Source of the DNA: Rhodospirillales bacterium | GTDB taxonomy: Bacteria; Pseudomonadota; Alphaproteobacteria; Rhodospirillales; JASLQF01 | Direction: 5' to 3' | DNA length: 57,173 nucleotides | Assembly: GCA_030744625.1 (NCBI GenBank) | Contig: JASLQF010000051.1 | Span: forward strand, 1 to 57,173 | Shown: positions 1-9,105 of the stretch, in pieces | Numbering within the stretch: position 1 is the first letter of the stretch | Layout: every line of letters begins with the position of its first letter | Translations under genes and position numbers: made by a program | The notes under the pieces: generated by a model | What the model saw: only the letters and a program-made list of their open reading frames with translations | Database searches by the model: none | Told to the model about the DNA's origin: nothing

Positions 1-840
1 AGATGAGCCAGATCCTCCGTTAAGAAATAGGCTCTGATGTCCCAAATGTTTTGATGACGGACAGTTCTTGAAGAAAACACGGGCGCCGAACTCCTTGATG
101 GTGATCGGAAAGTAGATGTCGTCCATTTGTGACGAGATCAACTCGCGCATGGTGGCGTCGCCGTGGGAGGCGCCGAGGACCTCACATTCGTTCCCCGGCA
201 TATAGAGGGGCACGAAAAAGGGGATGGCGTTGATGTGGTCCCAATGGGGGTGGGATATGAATATCTTGAACTCCAATCGGGTCCTGCCTTGACGCAGCAG
301 GTAATCGGATAGCGCCTTGATCCCGGTTCCCCCATCGAAGATGAAAAATTGACCCTTGGCGAACTCCAGGGTCACGCAAGACGTGTTCCCGCCATATCTG
401 AGGGACCCTTGGCCGGGAACGGGCAGGGTCCCGCGCACGCCCCAGAATGTCATTTCGATTTTGTTCTCGAATATTTTCTCCAGTTCCTCGATAAACGTCT
501 CCGCATTGATCGGCTTGAGGATGAAGCCGTCGGCGCCGAATTTGAGTGCCCGCTTGCGGTCGAACTCATAAGCCTTGGCCGAGACAATGACGATCCTGGT
601 ATCCCGGAACTCCGGTTTGGCCCTCATTTCCCGGCACAACTCGAGGCCGTCCATGCCCGGCATCATGATGTCCAAAAGGACGCAGTCGGGCGGGTCCGCC
701 TCCAACATGGAAAGGGCGCTGGCGCCCGACGTGGCGTGCTGTACCCGATGGCCCGCAGCCTCCAGCACTGCCGTCAAAACGGCGATTACGTCCTCGTCGT
801 CGTCGACGATAAAATACGCAAGAGATTTATTCTTCGCCAT
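1..840 (-). CDS. Response regulator receiver domain fused to metallo-beta-lactamase domain (3' end cut by window edge)
   Basis: Reading leftward from an ATG at 840, the frame stays open to the window edge, giving 280 residues with no stop. Residues 1-120 form a CheY-like receiver: acidic cluster D13-D15, phosphoacceptor D57 in LLDIMM, S87 and K109. After a short linker (about 121-130) comes a beta-lactamase-fold domain with FWGVRG near 132, GGNTSCV, FDGGTG and the metal motif HPHWDH at 197-202. The family resembles PhnP or class II phosphodiesterase-like hydrolases. The inference is a two-component output that is an enzyme rather than a DNA-binding domain; the substrate is unknown. No partner histidine kinase is in the window. 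The gene is divergent from the oxidase at 1034. The last metal ligands fall outside the window. Confidence 0.85.
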   Translation of the reverse strand, partial: MAKNKSLAYFIVDDDEDVIAVLTAVLEAAGHRVQHATSGASALSMLEADPPDCVLLDIMMPGMDGLELCREMRAKPEFRDTRIVIVSAKAYEFDRKRALKFGADGFILKPINAETFIEELEKIFENKIEMTFWGVRGTLPVPGQGSLRYGGNTSCVTLEFAKGQFFIFDGGTGIKALSDYLLRQGRTRLEFKIFISHPHWDHINAIPFFVPLYMPGNECEVLGASHGDATMRELISSQMDDIYFPITIKEFGARVFFKNCPSSKHLGHQSLFLNGGSGSS

Positions 841-1033
841 GGGTGTATTGGGCTTTCACACGTCGGTACGAGCTATCACTCTAGAAAGACTATCAAATAT
901 GAAGTGGTGAAGCCACGACATGAAGAAATTTCCTTGATGTGTGCTGTCGGCACATGCGTTTCCTTGATATGTTGTGTGGCGCCGCGCCGAGCAACGCCGT
1001 CCGCGATTCCACAAATCTGGCGAAAGGACCGAC

Positions 1034-2323
1034 GTGACCGAGCCTGTGCCCTTGCCCGAGTCTCTTTGGGCCGCGACCGCTACTCCGCCACCGCCGACGC
1101 CACCGCTTGTCGGCGAACGGCGCGCCGACGTGGCCGTCATCGGTGGCGGCTACACGGGGCTTTCGGCGGGGCTGTATCTGGCCGAGGCGGGGGCCGAAGT
1201 GGCGGTGCTGGAAGCGGCGGAGCCGGGGTGGGGCGCTTCGGGGCGCAACAACGGCCAGATCAACCCTTCCCACCGGCTCGACCCCGACGGCATCGAGGCC
1301 CGGTTTGGCGGGGAGATGGGGCGGCGTGTCGTCGAGGCCTTTGCCGGCTCGGCCGATCTCGTGTTCGAACTCATCGAGCGCCACGCCATTGCCTGCGACG
1401 CCGTGCGTACGGGCTGGCTGCAGCTTGCTCCCGACTCCAGAAGCATGAAGGCGAACGTCGCCCTTGCCGAGCAGTGGCAGCGGCGCGGCGTCGCCGTGCG
1501 GGTTCTCGACGGCGAGGAGACGGCACGCCGCGTCGGCTCAGAGGCCTACGTGGGAGCCATGCTCGATCCGCGTTGCGGGGGATTGCAGCCTCTCGGCTAC
1601 GCCCGCGGCCTGGCGGGCGCGGCGCTCGCCGCCGGCGCCGCCGTTCATGGCGGCTCGCCGGCGCTGTCGCTGAAACGTGAAGCCGATGGGTGGCGCGTGG
1701 CGACGCCGGATGGCGCCGTCGTCGCCGAGACGGTGATCCTCGCCACCAACGGATACACCGACCAATTGTGGCCGGGTCTGCGGCGCACGATCATTCCCGT
1801 GAACACCTTTCAGGCGGCGACCGAACCCCTTGGCGAGAATTTGCGGCGCACCATACTGCCCGGTGGCGAGGTGGTTACGGAAAACCGCGCGGTGGGCTTT
1901 CATTACTACCGTATCGATGCCGGCGGCCGGCTCATCATGGGGGGAAGGGCCACCTTCACGGAGGCGGACCGGCCCCAACTCTACCGCGTGCTCCACGAGG
2001 TGGTTCCCAAGCTTTTTCCCCAGCTCGCAGACGCCCGCTGGCAATATCGCTGGGCCGGCAAGCTGGCTCTTACCAGTGACTATATGCCTCACCTGCACGA
2101 GCCCGCGTCCGGCGTGCTCATGGCGCTCGGCTACAATGGGCGCGGCGTGGCGCCGGCGACACTCATGGGCAAGCTGCTGGCCGATCGCGCCCTGGGCGCG
2201 CCGCAAGGCGACATCCCGTTCCCCTTCAGTCCCGTTCGGCCTCTCCCGTTGCATGGCCTGCACCCCCCTGTATTGTATATCTTGTTGCAGATTAAGCGTT
2301 TGCGCGAGGCCTTGGGGTTCTGA
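1034..2323 (+). CDS. FAD-dependent oxidoreductase, DAO family (glycine/D-amino acid oxidase or gamma-glutamylputrescine oxidase-like)
   Basis: The 429-residue product has an N-terminal Rossmann FAD motif, IGGGYTG at about 36-42, then GWGASGRNNGQ, which is typical of the PuuB-like branch of the DAO family. A conserved C-terminal segment (GYNGRGVAPATLMGKLLAD) closes the FAD site. Such enzymes oxidise secondary or primary amines, releasing an aldehyde or keto acid plus H2O2. I chose the GTG at 1034 because GAAAGG lies about 7 bases upstream and the extra in-frame residues from 974 do not look like protein. It is followed by a 14-bp perfect inverted repeat. The substrate cannot be fixed from sequence. 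Confidence 0.88.
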   Translation: MTEPVPLPESLWAATATPPPPTPPLVGERRADVAVIGGGYTGLSAGLYLAEAGAEVAVLEAAEPGWGASGRNNGQINPSHRLDPDGIEARFGGEMGRRVVEAFAGSADLVFELIERHAIACDAVRTGWLQLAPDSRSMKANVALAEQWQRRGVAVRVLDGEETARRVGSEAYVGAMLDPRCGGLQPLGYARGLAGAALAAGAAVHGGSPALSLKREADGWRVATPDGAVVAETVILATNGYTDQLWPGLRRTIIPVNTFQAATEPLGENLRRTILPGGEVVTENRAVGFHYYRIDAGGRLIMGGRATFTEADRPQLYRVLHEVVPKLFPQLADARWQYRWAGKLALTSDYMPHLHEPASGVLMALGYNGRGVAPATLMGKLLADRALGAPQGDIPFPFSPVRPLPLHGLHPPVLYILLQIKRLREALGF

Positions 2324-2330
2324 GCCTTAT

Positions 2331-2360
2331 CGCCAAGTGTGACGGTCGTCACACTTGGCG
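2331..2360. repeat. Perfect 14-bp inverted repeat with 2-base spacer
   Basis: Left arm CGCCAAGTGTGACG (2331-2344) is the exact reverse complement of CGTCACACTTGGCG (2347-2360). It starts seven bases after the stop of the oxidase gene. A T-tract does not follow, so it is not a canonical intrinsic terminator. It could be a transcript-end hairpin or a protein-binding dyad upstream of the next gene. Confidence 0.8.
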
Positions 2361-2440
2361 GCAAGCGCCAGCCGTATGATTTGATCGTCGCCTGGTGCCC
2401 ATTCCACAGGCAGCGGCGAATCGATCGAAAGCGCTGGACC

Positions 2441-3763
2441 ATGGTTAGTCACGGCTCCCCGTACGTGCGTCGCAGAAGTTCAAACGGCCTTTTATTGGTC
2501 GGACTCTCTGCAGGTGCGCTCGCCGCCCTCATCGGGGCGGCCGCCGTTGGCGACTTCCTATTCGATTTGGTGCGGCCTGATGAAGTCAGGGTCGTGATCC
2601 CCCTGCCGCGGCCCGCGGTGACCATGGCAAGGTTGTGGCAGAAGGGGAACGTAAATCCCAGGTCCCGAGCCTCGCCCACGCCGGCATCGGTCGAGGTTGC
2701 TTTGTCACAAGAGCAGTTATGGGACGGCCTGGGTACAGAAGAAGCCGGGGAACCCGAGGGAGCGGCGGCACCGCCGCCGTCCGTGCCGGCCCCGTCACAA
2801 GGTTCGCAGCCGAGGGATGACTTGGGACTGGCGGTAACCGGGGAGCCCGAGGACGCGGCGGCACCGCCGCCGCCCGTGCCGGCCCCGTTACAAGGTTCGC
2901 AGCCGCGAGATGACTCGGGACCGGAGGTAACCGGGGAGCCCGAGGAATCGGTATCGCCGCCGCCCCGGACGGCGCCGCAAGGCACATCGGATGCGGGCGC
3001 TCAATTAGCGAAGTCGCCGGCAGATGAGAAAACGGATGCCGTCTCAGCCGTATCGGTTCTGTCGACCGATCCCGATGACACCGCGGCGGTGGTCCTGGTC
3101 TCGGTGCCGGTGCGGAGCAAGCCCACTTCCGACAGCCCGCCATCCCTCCGAGCGCCGGTTCAGCGCCCCGCTTCGAAACCCTTTTCCAGGAAGCCCGACA
3201 GCATCTTCGGAACCGACCTGCCGAACTTGATCGAGGTGGCAAGCGCGGGAGGCCGGAGTCCTGCCCGATTGCCCCGGCGCAACGTCGTCGGGTGGAACAA
3301 CATCAGGTGGGGCGCGACGGAGGCCCAGTTGAAACGGTTGTTCGGCGGGGCGCTGGAGAAATACGACGCGCAAACCTTCGAGGCCTATCGCGCCGACTAC
3401 TACCTTAAAGGGGTCCGGTATTTCAGTATGGGGTTCGACGTCATCTTCCAGGTTTCGAAATCCAATGGGCGGTTGGCGCAAGTCCTCATCGACGGCGTCG
3501 GCAAACCCAGTCGCGGAGATTTCGCGGCCCTCTATGCGACCATGCGGCGGATTTACGGAGAGCCCACTAGCCGGGAGAACTATCTGACCGATTCGGAAGC
3601 CTACTTCGGTGTCGACCCGGCGGCGAACATCTACAAAAAGGCGATCTGGCGATTCCCGACGACGACCATCCAATTGACTGTTCTCACCGGTCCCGCCTTC
3701 TTCCGCGCAACCAAGGGCTGGCTCTATTTGCGCTACTATCCGAGCCGGTCGGGCCGGTCCTGA
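2441..3763 (+). CDS. Membrane-anchored proline-rich hypothetical protein
   Basis: The ATG at 2441 gives 440 residues. Basic residues (RRRSS) precede a hydrophobic segment at about 15-37, which looks like a signal anchor and would place the rest in the periplasm. Residues of about 95-200 are Pro/Ala/Glu-rich with near-repeats of a unit of roughly 42 residues (GEPEDAAAPPPPVPAP, then GSQPRDD). The C-terminal part, about 281-440, is globular, beginning VVGWNNIRWGATEAQLKRLF and ending with aromatic and basic residues; it slightly resembles small periplasmic domains of the SmpA/OmlA type. I do not recognise the family. The flexible linker suggests reach across the periplasm. Confidence 0.7.
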   Translation: MVSHGSPYVRRRSSNGLLLVGLSAGALAALIGAAAVGDFLFDLVRPDEVRVVIPLPRPAVTMARLWQKGNVNPRSRASPTPASVEVALSQEQLWDGLGTEEAGEPEGAAAPPPSVPAPSQGSQPRDDLGLAVTGEPEDAAAPPPPVPAPLQGSQPRDDSGPEVTGEPEESVSPPPRTAPQGTSDAGAQLAKSPADEKTDAVSAVSVLSTDPDDTAAVVLVSVPVRSKPTSDSPPSLRAPVQRPASKPFSRKPDSIFGTDLPNLIEVASAGGRSPARLPRRNVVGWNNIRWGATEAQLKRLFGGALEKYDAQTFEAYRADYYLKGVRYFSMGFDVIFQVSKSNGRLAQVLIDGVGKPSRGDFAALYATMRRIYGEPTSRENYLTDSEAYFGVDPAANIYKKAIWRFPTTTIQLTVLTGPAFFRATKGWLYLRYYPSRSGRS

Positions 3764-3788
3764 GCCCGGACGGTTTGGCGCGGAATAG

Positions 3789-4418
<630 letters not shown>

Positions 4419-4487
4419 TGTCCACCGTCCTTTCCATTCGGTCGTGTCAGCGGAGACAACGGATTTGCCGGCTGTGGAGATAATATC

Positions 4488-4505
4488 ATAGACAGAACTG
4501 TCTAT
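4488..4505. promoter_or_regulatory. 18-bp palindrome, candidate TetR operator
   Basis: ATAGACAG-AA-CTGTCTAT has perfect 8-bp arms. It lies about 70 bases upstream of the PNPOx start, in the divergent gap shared with the TetR gene. Size and symmetry fit a TetR-family operator; the assignment is inferred from position. Confidence 0.6.
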
Positions 4506-4669
4506 TTTGTCAAACCTTCAAATCGAGTGAAGCAGCGCCACCGATATCCGTCGTTTCGTCACGCTAACACACTTGATAATCAGCGATATATTACCTATAC
4601 TGGGAATCGCTCCGATATGCTGAAACTAAAGGATACCGATCTACCTACACAGAATTTCACAAAAAAAAT

Positions 4670-4683
4670 ACAAACTGGTTTGT
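4670..4683. promoter_or_regulatory. Second palindrome, 25 bases upstream of the TetR start
   Basis: ACAAAC-TG-GTTTGT has perfect 6-bp arms and sits just ahead of the TetR ribosome site. It could be a lower-affinity autoregulatory operator. It resembles the first palindrome only loosely. Confidence 0.4.
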
Positions 4684-4708
4684 CTTTTGCCGCGAGGAGA
4701 GCCGACCC

Positions 4709-5272
<564 letters not shown>

Positions 5273-5384
5273 CGGGCCGCAGTCTCCTGTGCGCCACCGG
5301 CACGGCCCCTGCGGCAACCGCCCCGATTAGCTGGATGGAGCCCTTCGTGGTAACGTCAGTGCAATATATAGGTAGGGCGCGGAC

Positions 5385-6185
5385 ATGAATCTCACCAAGA
5401 AACAGGTCCGGGATTTCGAGGATGAAGGTTACCTCTTCATCCCCGGCGCGTTCACGAACGAGGAGGTCGCCGTCCTCAACGCCGAGGTGCCCGGCATCTT
5501 CGCCCAGGAGCGCCCGGAAGTGTGGCGCGAGAAGGGGACGCAGTCGGTACGCACGGCCTTCGCCGCCCACACCTATAACGAGGCCTTTCGCCTACTGGCC
5601 CGCCACCCGCGCCTCATCGAGCCGGCCATGCAGCTTCTCGGCGGGCCGGTCTACGTGCACCAGTTCAAGATCAACGGCAAGGCCGCCTTCGACGGCGACG
5701 TCTGGCAGTGGCATCAGGACTACGGGACATGGGCGCGCGACGACCTCATGCCCGAGCCGCGCGCCATGAACGTGGCCCTGTTCCTCGACGACGTGACCGA
5801 GTTCAACGGCGCCCTGATGTTGATCCCCAAGTCCCACAGGCGTGGCGTCCTCGAGGCCGGGCACGACCTCGCCACCACGTCGTACCCGTTGTGGACCCTG
5901 GATACGGCCGAGATCGCCCGCCTGGTGGACGAAGGCGGCCTGGTCGCGCCCAAGGGAGCGGCGGGCTCGATGTTGATATTCCACTGCAACCTGGTGCACG
6001 CCTCGCCCGGCAACATCTCGCCGTTCAGCCGCACCATCGTCTACGTCAGCGCCTGCCACGTGGACAACCACATCCGCCGCTTCGAGCGCGATGAATGGAT
6101 CGCCCACCGCGACTTCACGCCCGTCGAGTGCCTTGCCGATGATTGCCTCGCCGACCTGGCGCCGCCCGGTCGCCCGGCGGCTTAG
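5385..6185 (+). CDS. Phytanoyl-CoA dioxygenase family Fe(II)/2-oxoglutarate hydroxylase
   Basis: The 266-residue protein has the Fe(II) facial triad of this family: H110 and D112 in WQWHQDYGTW, and H205 in NLVHASPGN. R216 in FSRTIVY is the expected 2-oxoglutarate anchor. The WHQDYGTW...DD context also resembles ectoine hydroxylase, but the EctD signature is not fully kept and no ect genes are nearby. It is a cytosolic oxygenase acting on an unknown small molecule. The gene is convergent with the flavoprotein gene, 11 bases apart, and has its own 112-base upstream region. Confidence 0.88.
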   Translation: MNLTKKQVRDFEDEGYLFIPGAFTNEEVAVLNAEVPGIFAQERPEVWREKGTQSVRTAFAAHTYNEAFRLLARHPRLIEPAMQLLGGPVYVHQFKINGKAAFDGDVWQWHQDYGTWARDDLMPEPRAMNVALFLDDVTEFNGALMLIPKSHRRGVLEAGHDLATTSYPLWTLDTAEIARLVDEGGLVAPKGAAGSMLIFHCNLVHASPGNISPFSRTIVYVSACHVDNHIRRFERDEWIAHRDFTPVECLADDCLADLAPPGRPAA

Positions 6186-6196
6186 GCGGGAGCCAC

Positions 6197-7813
6197 TTAC
6201 CTTCCCGGCGCCGGCACGATGACCCCGGGGTTGAGGATGCCGGCCGGGTCCAGCTTAGCCTTGGCCGCCGCCACGGCCTCGCCGAACAGAGACGGGCGCT
6301 GGCGCTCATACCACGGCATGTGATCGCGGCCCACCGCGTGGTGGTGGGTGATGGTGCCGCCGCCGGCGATGACCGCGTCCGAGGCGCGTTCCTTGATGTA
6401 CCGCCAGTGCTCCAGGAGCGCCCCGTGCCGGCTCAGGCAGTGGTACGTGAAATAGGGGGCCGGGCCATCCGGATAGACGTGGGTGAAGCGGCAGGTGATG
6501 ACGCCGGACTTGCCCGTCGCTTCCTCCATGGCGGCCTCGGCCGCCGCCTTGACGTCGTCGTGGAAGGCGCGAAAGCGGTCCCAGGTGATGGCCGTCTCGA
6601 AGGTGTCGTTGATCACCGCGTTGGCGGTCAGGAACTCGCGATAGTAGGGCATGCGGATGAAAGCGGCGCGCCAGGCACCGGCGGATCCGCTTATGTGGGC
6701 GTCGGGGTTGGCGACCTCCTCGGGGTCGAATTCGCCGCCGTGATCGGCGACGATCTCGAGCGCCCGGCCCATCCACGCGTCCACCGGATGGTCGGCGGAC
6801 TCGAAGGCCAGCACGGCGAGCGCGCGGGTGCCGTCGCCGGCGTCGGTGATCCTCGCTTCCATGGGGTCCAGGAGCCGCAGGTTGGAGGGGTAGAGCCCGG
6901 CCTGGCCGACGGCGCGGATGGCCTCGGCGCCGTCGTAGATGTCGGCGAAGTAGACGGAGGCGGCGGCACGGTGTGTGGGCCGGTCCTGTAGCCGCATCCA
7001 CGCCTCGGTGATGACGCCGAGAGCGCCTTCCGAGCCCATCATCAGGCGGTCCGGACTGGGCCCGGCGCCGGAGCCGGGGAGCCGGCGGCTCTCCATGACG
7101 CCGGCCGGGGTCACCGTGCGCAGGCTTTCGACGAAGTCGTCTACGTGGGTGTAGAGGGTGGCGAAGTGGCCGCCGGCGCGGGTGGCGATCCAGCCGCCCA
7201 GGGTCGAGTGCGAGAAGCTTTGCGGGAAGTGACGGAGCGTCAGCCCCTCGGGCTTGAGCGCGGCCTCGAGGGCGGGGCCGAAGATGCCCGCCTGGATGCG
7301 GGCGGCGCGGCTCGTCCGGTCGATCTCAAGGACCTTGTCGAGACCTCCAAGGTCGAGGCTGATGGCGCCATTGAAGCCGCCGCCGACGGCGGGTTCGACC
7401 CCGCCGGTGGCGCTCGAGCCGCCGCCGAATGGAATGACCGCGACGCCGGCGCCGGTGGCCCAGTCGAGCACCGCGGTCACGTCCTCTTCCGTCTTCGCGT
7501 GAGCGACGTAATCGGGGGCGTTGGCGAAGTCCTTCATGAAGGCACGCGCCAAATCTGGAATCGATTGGCCATAGGTGTGGAGCAGGCGGTCGTAAGTGTC
7601 GGTCGAGCAGATGCCGGCCACCCTGGACGGCGGGTCGATCCGGGGGGCGCCGAGTTCGATGTCGCCGGCATCGGGCACGGGCAGGCGTTCGAAGGCCTCG
7701 GCGTCGACGCCGAGACGGTCCGCCCATCCTTCCAGCACGCGGCGCTCCTCGTCGTCGCCGAGGCGTTCGTCCTCGTACCCCCAGCCCCAGAACTTCCGAC
7801 GACGTTCCGCCAT
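6197..7813 (-). CDS. FAD-binding oxidase, VAO/alkyldihydroxyacetonephosphate synthase-like
   Basis: This is a 538-residue flavoprotein of the PCMH/VAO superfamily. The FAD-binding half includes VIPFGGGSSATGG (about 126-138), HSTLGGWIATRAGG and GSEGALGVITEAWMRL. The C-terminal half has ITHHHAVGRDHMPWY and ends LDPAGILNPGVIVP, both typical of the AGPS-like group. Bacterial members often oxidise 2-hydroxy acids or alcohols rather than making ether lipids. It begins 344 bases from the divergent hydroxylase gene, with the FNR-type box between them. Confidence 0.87.
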   Translation of the reverse strand: MAERRRKFWGWGYEDERLGDDEERRVLEGWADRLGVDAEAFERLPVPDAGDIELGAPRIDPPSRVAGICSTDTYDRLLHTYGQSIPDLARAFMKDFANAPDYVAHAKTEEDVTAVLDWATGAGVAVIPFGGGSSATGGVEPAVGGGFNGAISLDLGGLDKVLEIDRTSRAARIQAGIFGPALEAALKPEGLTLRHFPQSFSHSTLGGWIATRAGGHFATLYTHVDDFVESLRTVTPAGVMESRRLPGSGAGPSPDRLMMGSEGALGVITEAWMRLQDRPTHRAAASVYFADIYDGAEAIRAVGQAGLYPSNLRLLDPMEARITDAGDGTRALAVLAFESADHPVDAWMGRALEIVADHGGEFDPEEVANPDAHISGSAGAWRAAFIRMPYYREFLTANAVINDTFETAITWDRFRAFHDDVKAAAEAAMEEATGKSGVITCRFTHVYPDGPAPYFTYHCLSRHGALLEHWRYIKERASDAVIAGGGTITHHHAVGRDHMPWYERQRPSLFGEAVAAAKAKLDPAGILNPGVIVPAPGR

Positions 7814-8157
7814 GGTGATCTCCCGGTGATTAATGCTCGCGCGCGCCGATTTTCGTCCTCATCATGGCCCGGCCGCGGCGCGTTGCCGAACGCTCGGGCA
7901 CGGCACTGGCGTCCCGCGTAGCGGCGGACCGCGCCTTGCCATCGTCATATTCCGCCGATGGCCGAGAATTACCTTGATAGAAATCAAGGAAGGGGGCGCC
8001 GTGACCGGCGTCCCACGCCGGCGGCGGGACGGGCCTTGGACAGGCGTCGGCGCCCGGTGTATTATGTTGCGGTTTTCAGGTGTTTTGGGGCGTGCCGCAG
8101 AGGGTGGACAGGGACCCGCGGGGAACGGTCGGCACGGAAATCGGAGGAGGCTCCGCC
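7814..8157. other. 344-bp divergent intergenic region
   Basis: This gap separates the flavoprotein gene (-) from the hydroxylase gene (+). It contains one perfect FNR/FixK-type box, listed separately, and GC-rich imperfect repeats. No credible small gene is seen. A GGAGGAGG ribosome site lies near 8142-8150. Confidence 0.6.
7974..7987. promoter_or_regulatory. Perfect FNR/FixK/Anr-type box
   Basis: TTGAT-AGAA-ATCAA matches the consensus TTGATNNNNATCAA exactly, and symmetry extends two bases further on each side (CC/GG at 7972-7973 and 7988-7989). It lies 171 bases upstream of the hydroxylase start and 161 bases from the divergent flavoprotein start. The consensus is established for CRP/FNR-family anaerobic regulators; which gene it controls is inferred. 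Confidence 0.7.
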
Positions 8158-8997
8158 ATGTCGAGTGATCAAAGCCAAGCATCGAGGGTAGAACAGGAAA
8201 AGCTCAAGCTACAAGGTTTCCGCGAGGAATTTATCGCCGGCGTCCCGTCGTGGTACCGGGGCGAGGCGCAAGTCGCGATTCTCCTTTTGCTTCCGGCGGG
8301 CACCATCTACTACTGCTGGAACCATATCGCCGGCGCCACCTGGATCGAGTGGGCGATGGTGGTGCCCGTCTTCCTCGTCGGCAATTTCGCCGAGTGGGCG
8401 GCGCACCGCTATGTATTGCACGGCAACGTCAGGGGCTTCAAGCTGGCGTTCCGGCGCCACACCGGGGTGCATCACCACTTCTTCACCCAGCACAACATGC
8501 TCTTCAAGGGCCACAAGGAATGGTTGGCTCAGCTCTTCCCGCCCTATGCGGTGGTCGCGTTCATCGTCATCGGCATCCCGCCGGCGCTCATCGTCGGCTA
8601 CCTTTGGTCGGCCAATGCCGGCTACGTCATCGAGGGCATGTTCGCGGCCAACTACCTCGTCTACGAGTTTCTGCACTCGGTCTCCCACATGGACGATGCG
8701 CGGCACCCCTACCTCAAGCACATCCCGCTGGTAAACTCGGTGCGCCGCATGCACCGGGTCCACCACAACCTGCGTTACATGCAGACCCACAACTTCAACC
8801 TGACCTTTCCCATCGCCGACGCCATCATGGGCACCAGCGACCTGGAGCGGGGCTTGATCGGGACGCTCTTCAACGGCGAGAACGAGACCTACGTCCAGAA
8901 GGACCCGAGGCTCGAGGAAGAGCCCCCGCAGTTCGCCGACTGGGGCACGGACGAAAGCAGCTTTCGGCAATTCGGCAAGGCGGCAAAGACGGGCTGA
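8158..8997 (+). CDS. Sterol desaturase/fatty acid hydroxylase family di-iron membrane protein
   Basis: The 279-residue protein carries the histidine boxes of the superfamily: HRYVLH (83-88), HTGVHHHFF (from 101), HSVSH (173-177) and HRVHH (199-203). Several hydrophobic segments lie at about 38-75 and 125-170. Enzymes of this type use O2 and a di-iron centre to hydroxylate or desaturate lipids at the membrane. GGAGGAGG before the ATG at 8158 supports the start; an in-frame extension from 8080 has no such signal. An O2-requiring enzyme downstream of an FNR-type box suggests oxygen-responsive control. The SDR gene follows after 108 bases. Confidence 0.88.
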   Translation: MSSDQSQASRVEQEKLKLQGFREEFIAGVPSWYRGEAQVAILLLLPAGTIYYCWNHIAGATWIEWAMVVPVFLVGNFAEWAAHRYVLHGNVRGFKLAFRRHTGVHHHFFTQHNMLFKGHKEWLAQLFPPYAVVAFIVIGIPPALIVGYLWSANAGYVIEGMFAANYLVYEFLHSVSHMDDARHPYLKHIPLVNSVRRMHRVHHNLRYMQTHNFNLTFPIADAIMGTSDLERGLIGTLFNGENETYVQKDPRLEEEPPQFADWGTDESSFRQFGKAAKTG

Positions 8998-9105
8998 GCG
9001 AAGCGCGCGCCGGCGCGCCGGGCTGGACCTCGGCGCGATTTCCCCCTAAGAGAACCGGTGCCGATCGGCGGGACGGCGGCGGACACGGACAGGGAGGGGA
9101 AAACC

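Noticed and set aside
349..1680. A 443-codon + strand frame over the first genes
   Set aside because: It crosses the receiver-MBL gene in antisense and the oxidase gene out of frame, both well supported.
2331..2360. Intrinsic terminator
   Set aside because: The stem is perfect, but the loop is only two bases and there is no T-run, so it is listed as a repeat.
5385..6185. Ectoine hydroxylase (ectD)
   Set aside because: The EctD signature is not fully kept and no ectABC genes are present.
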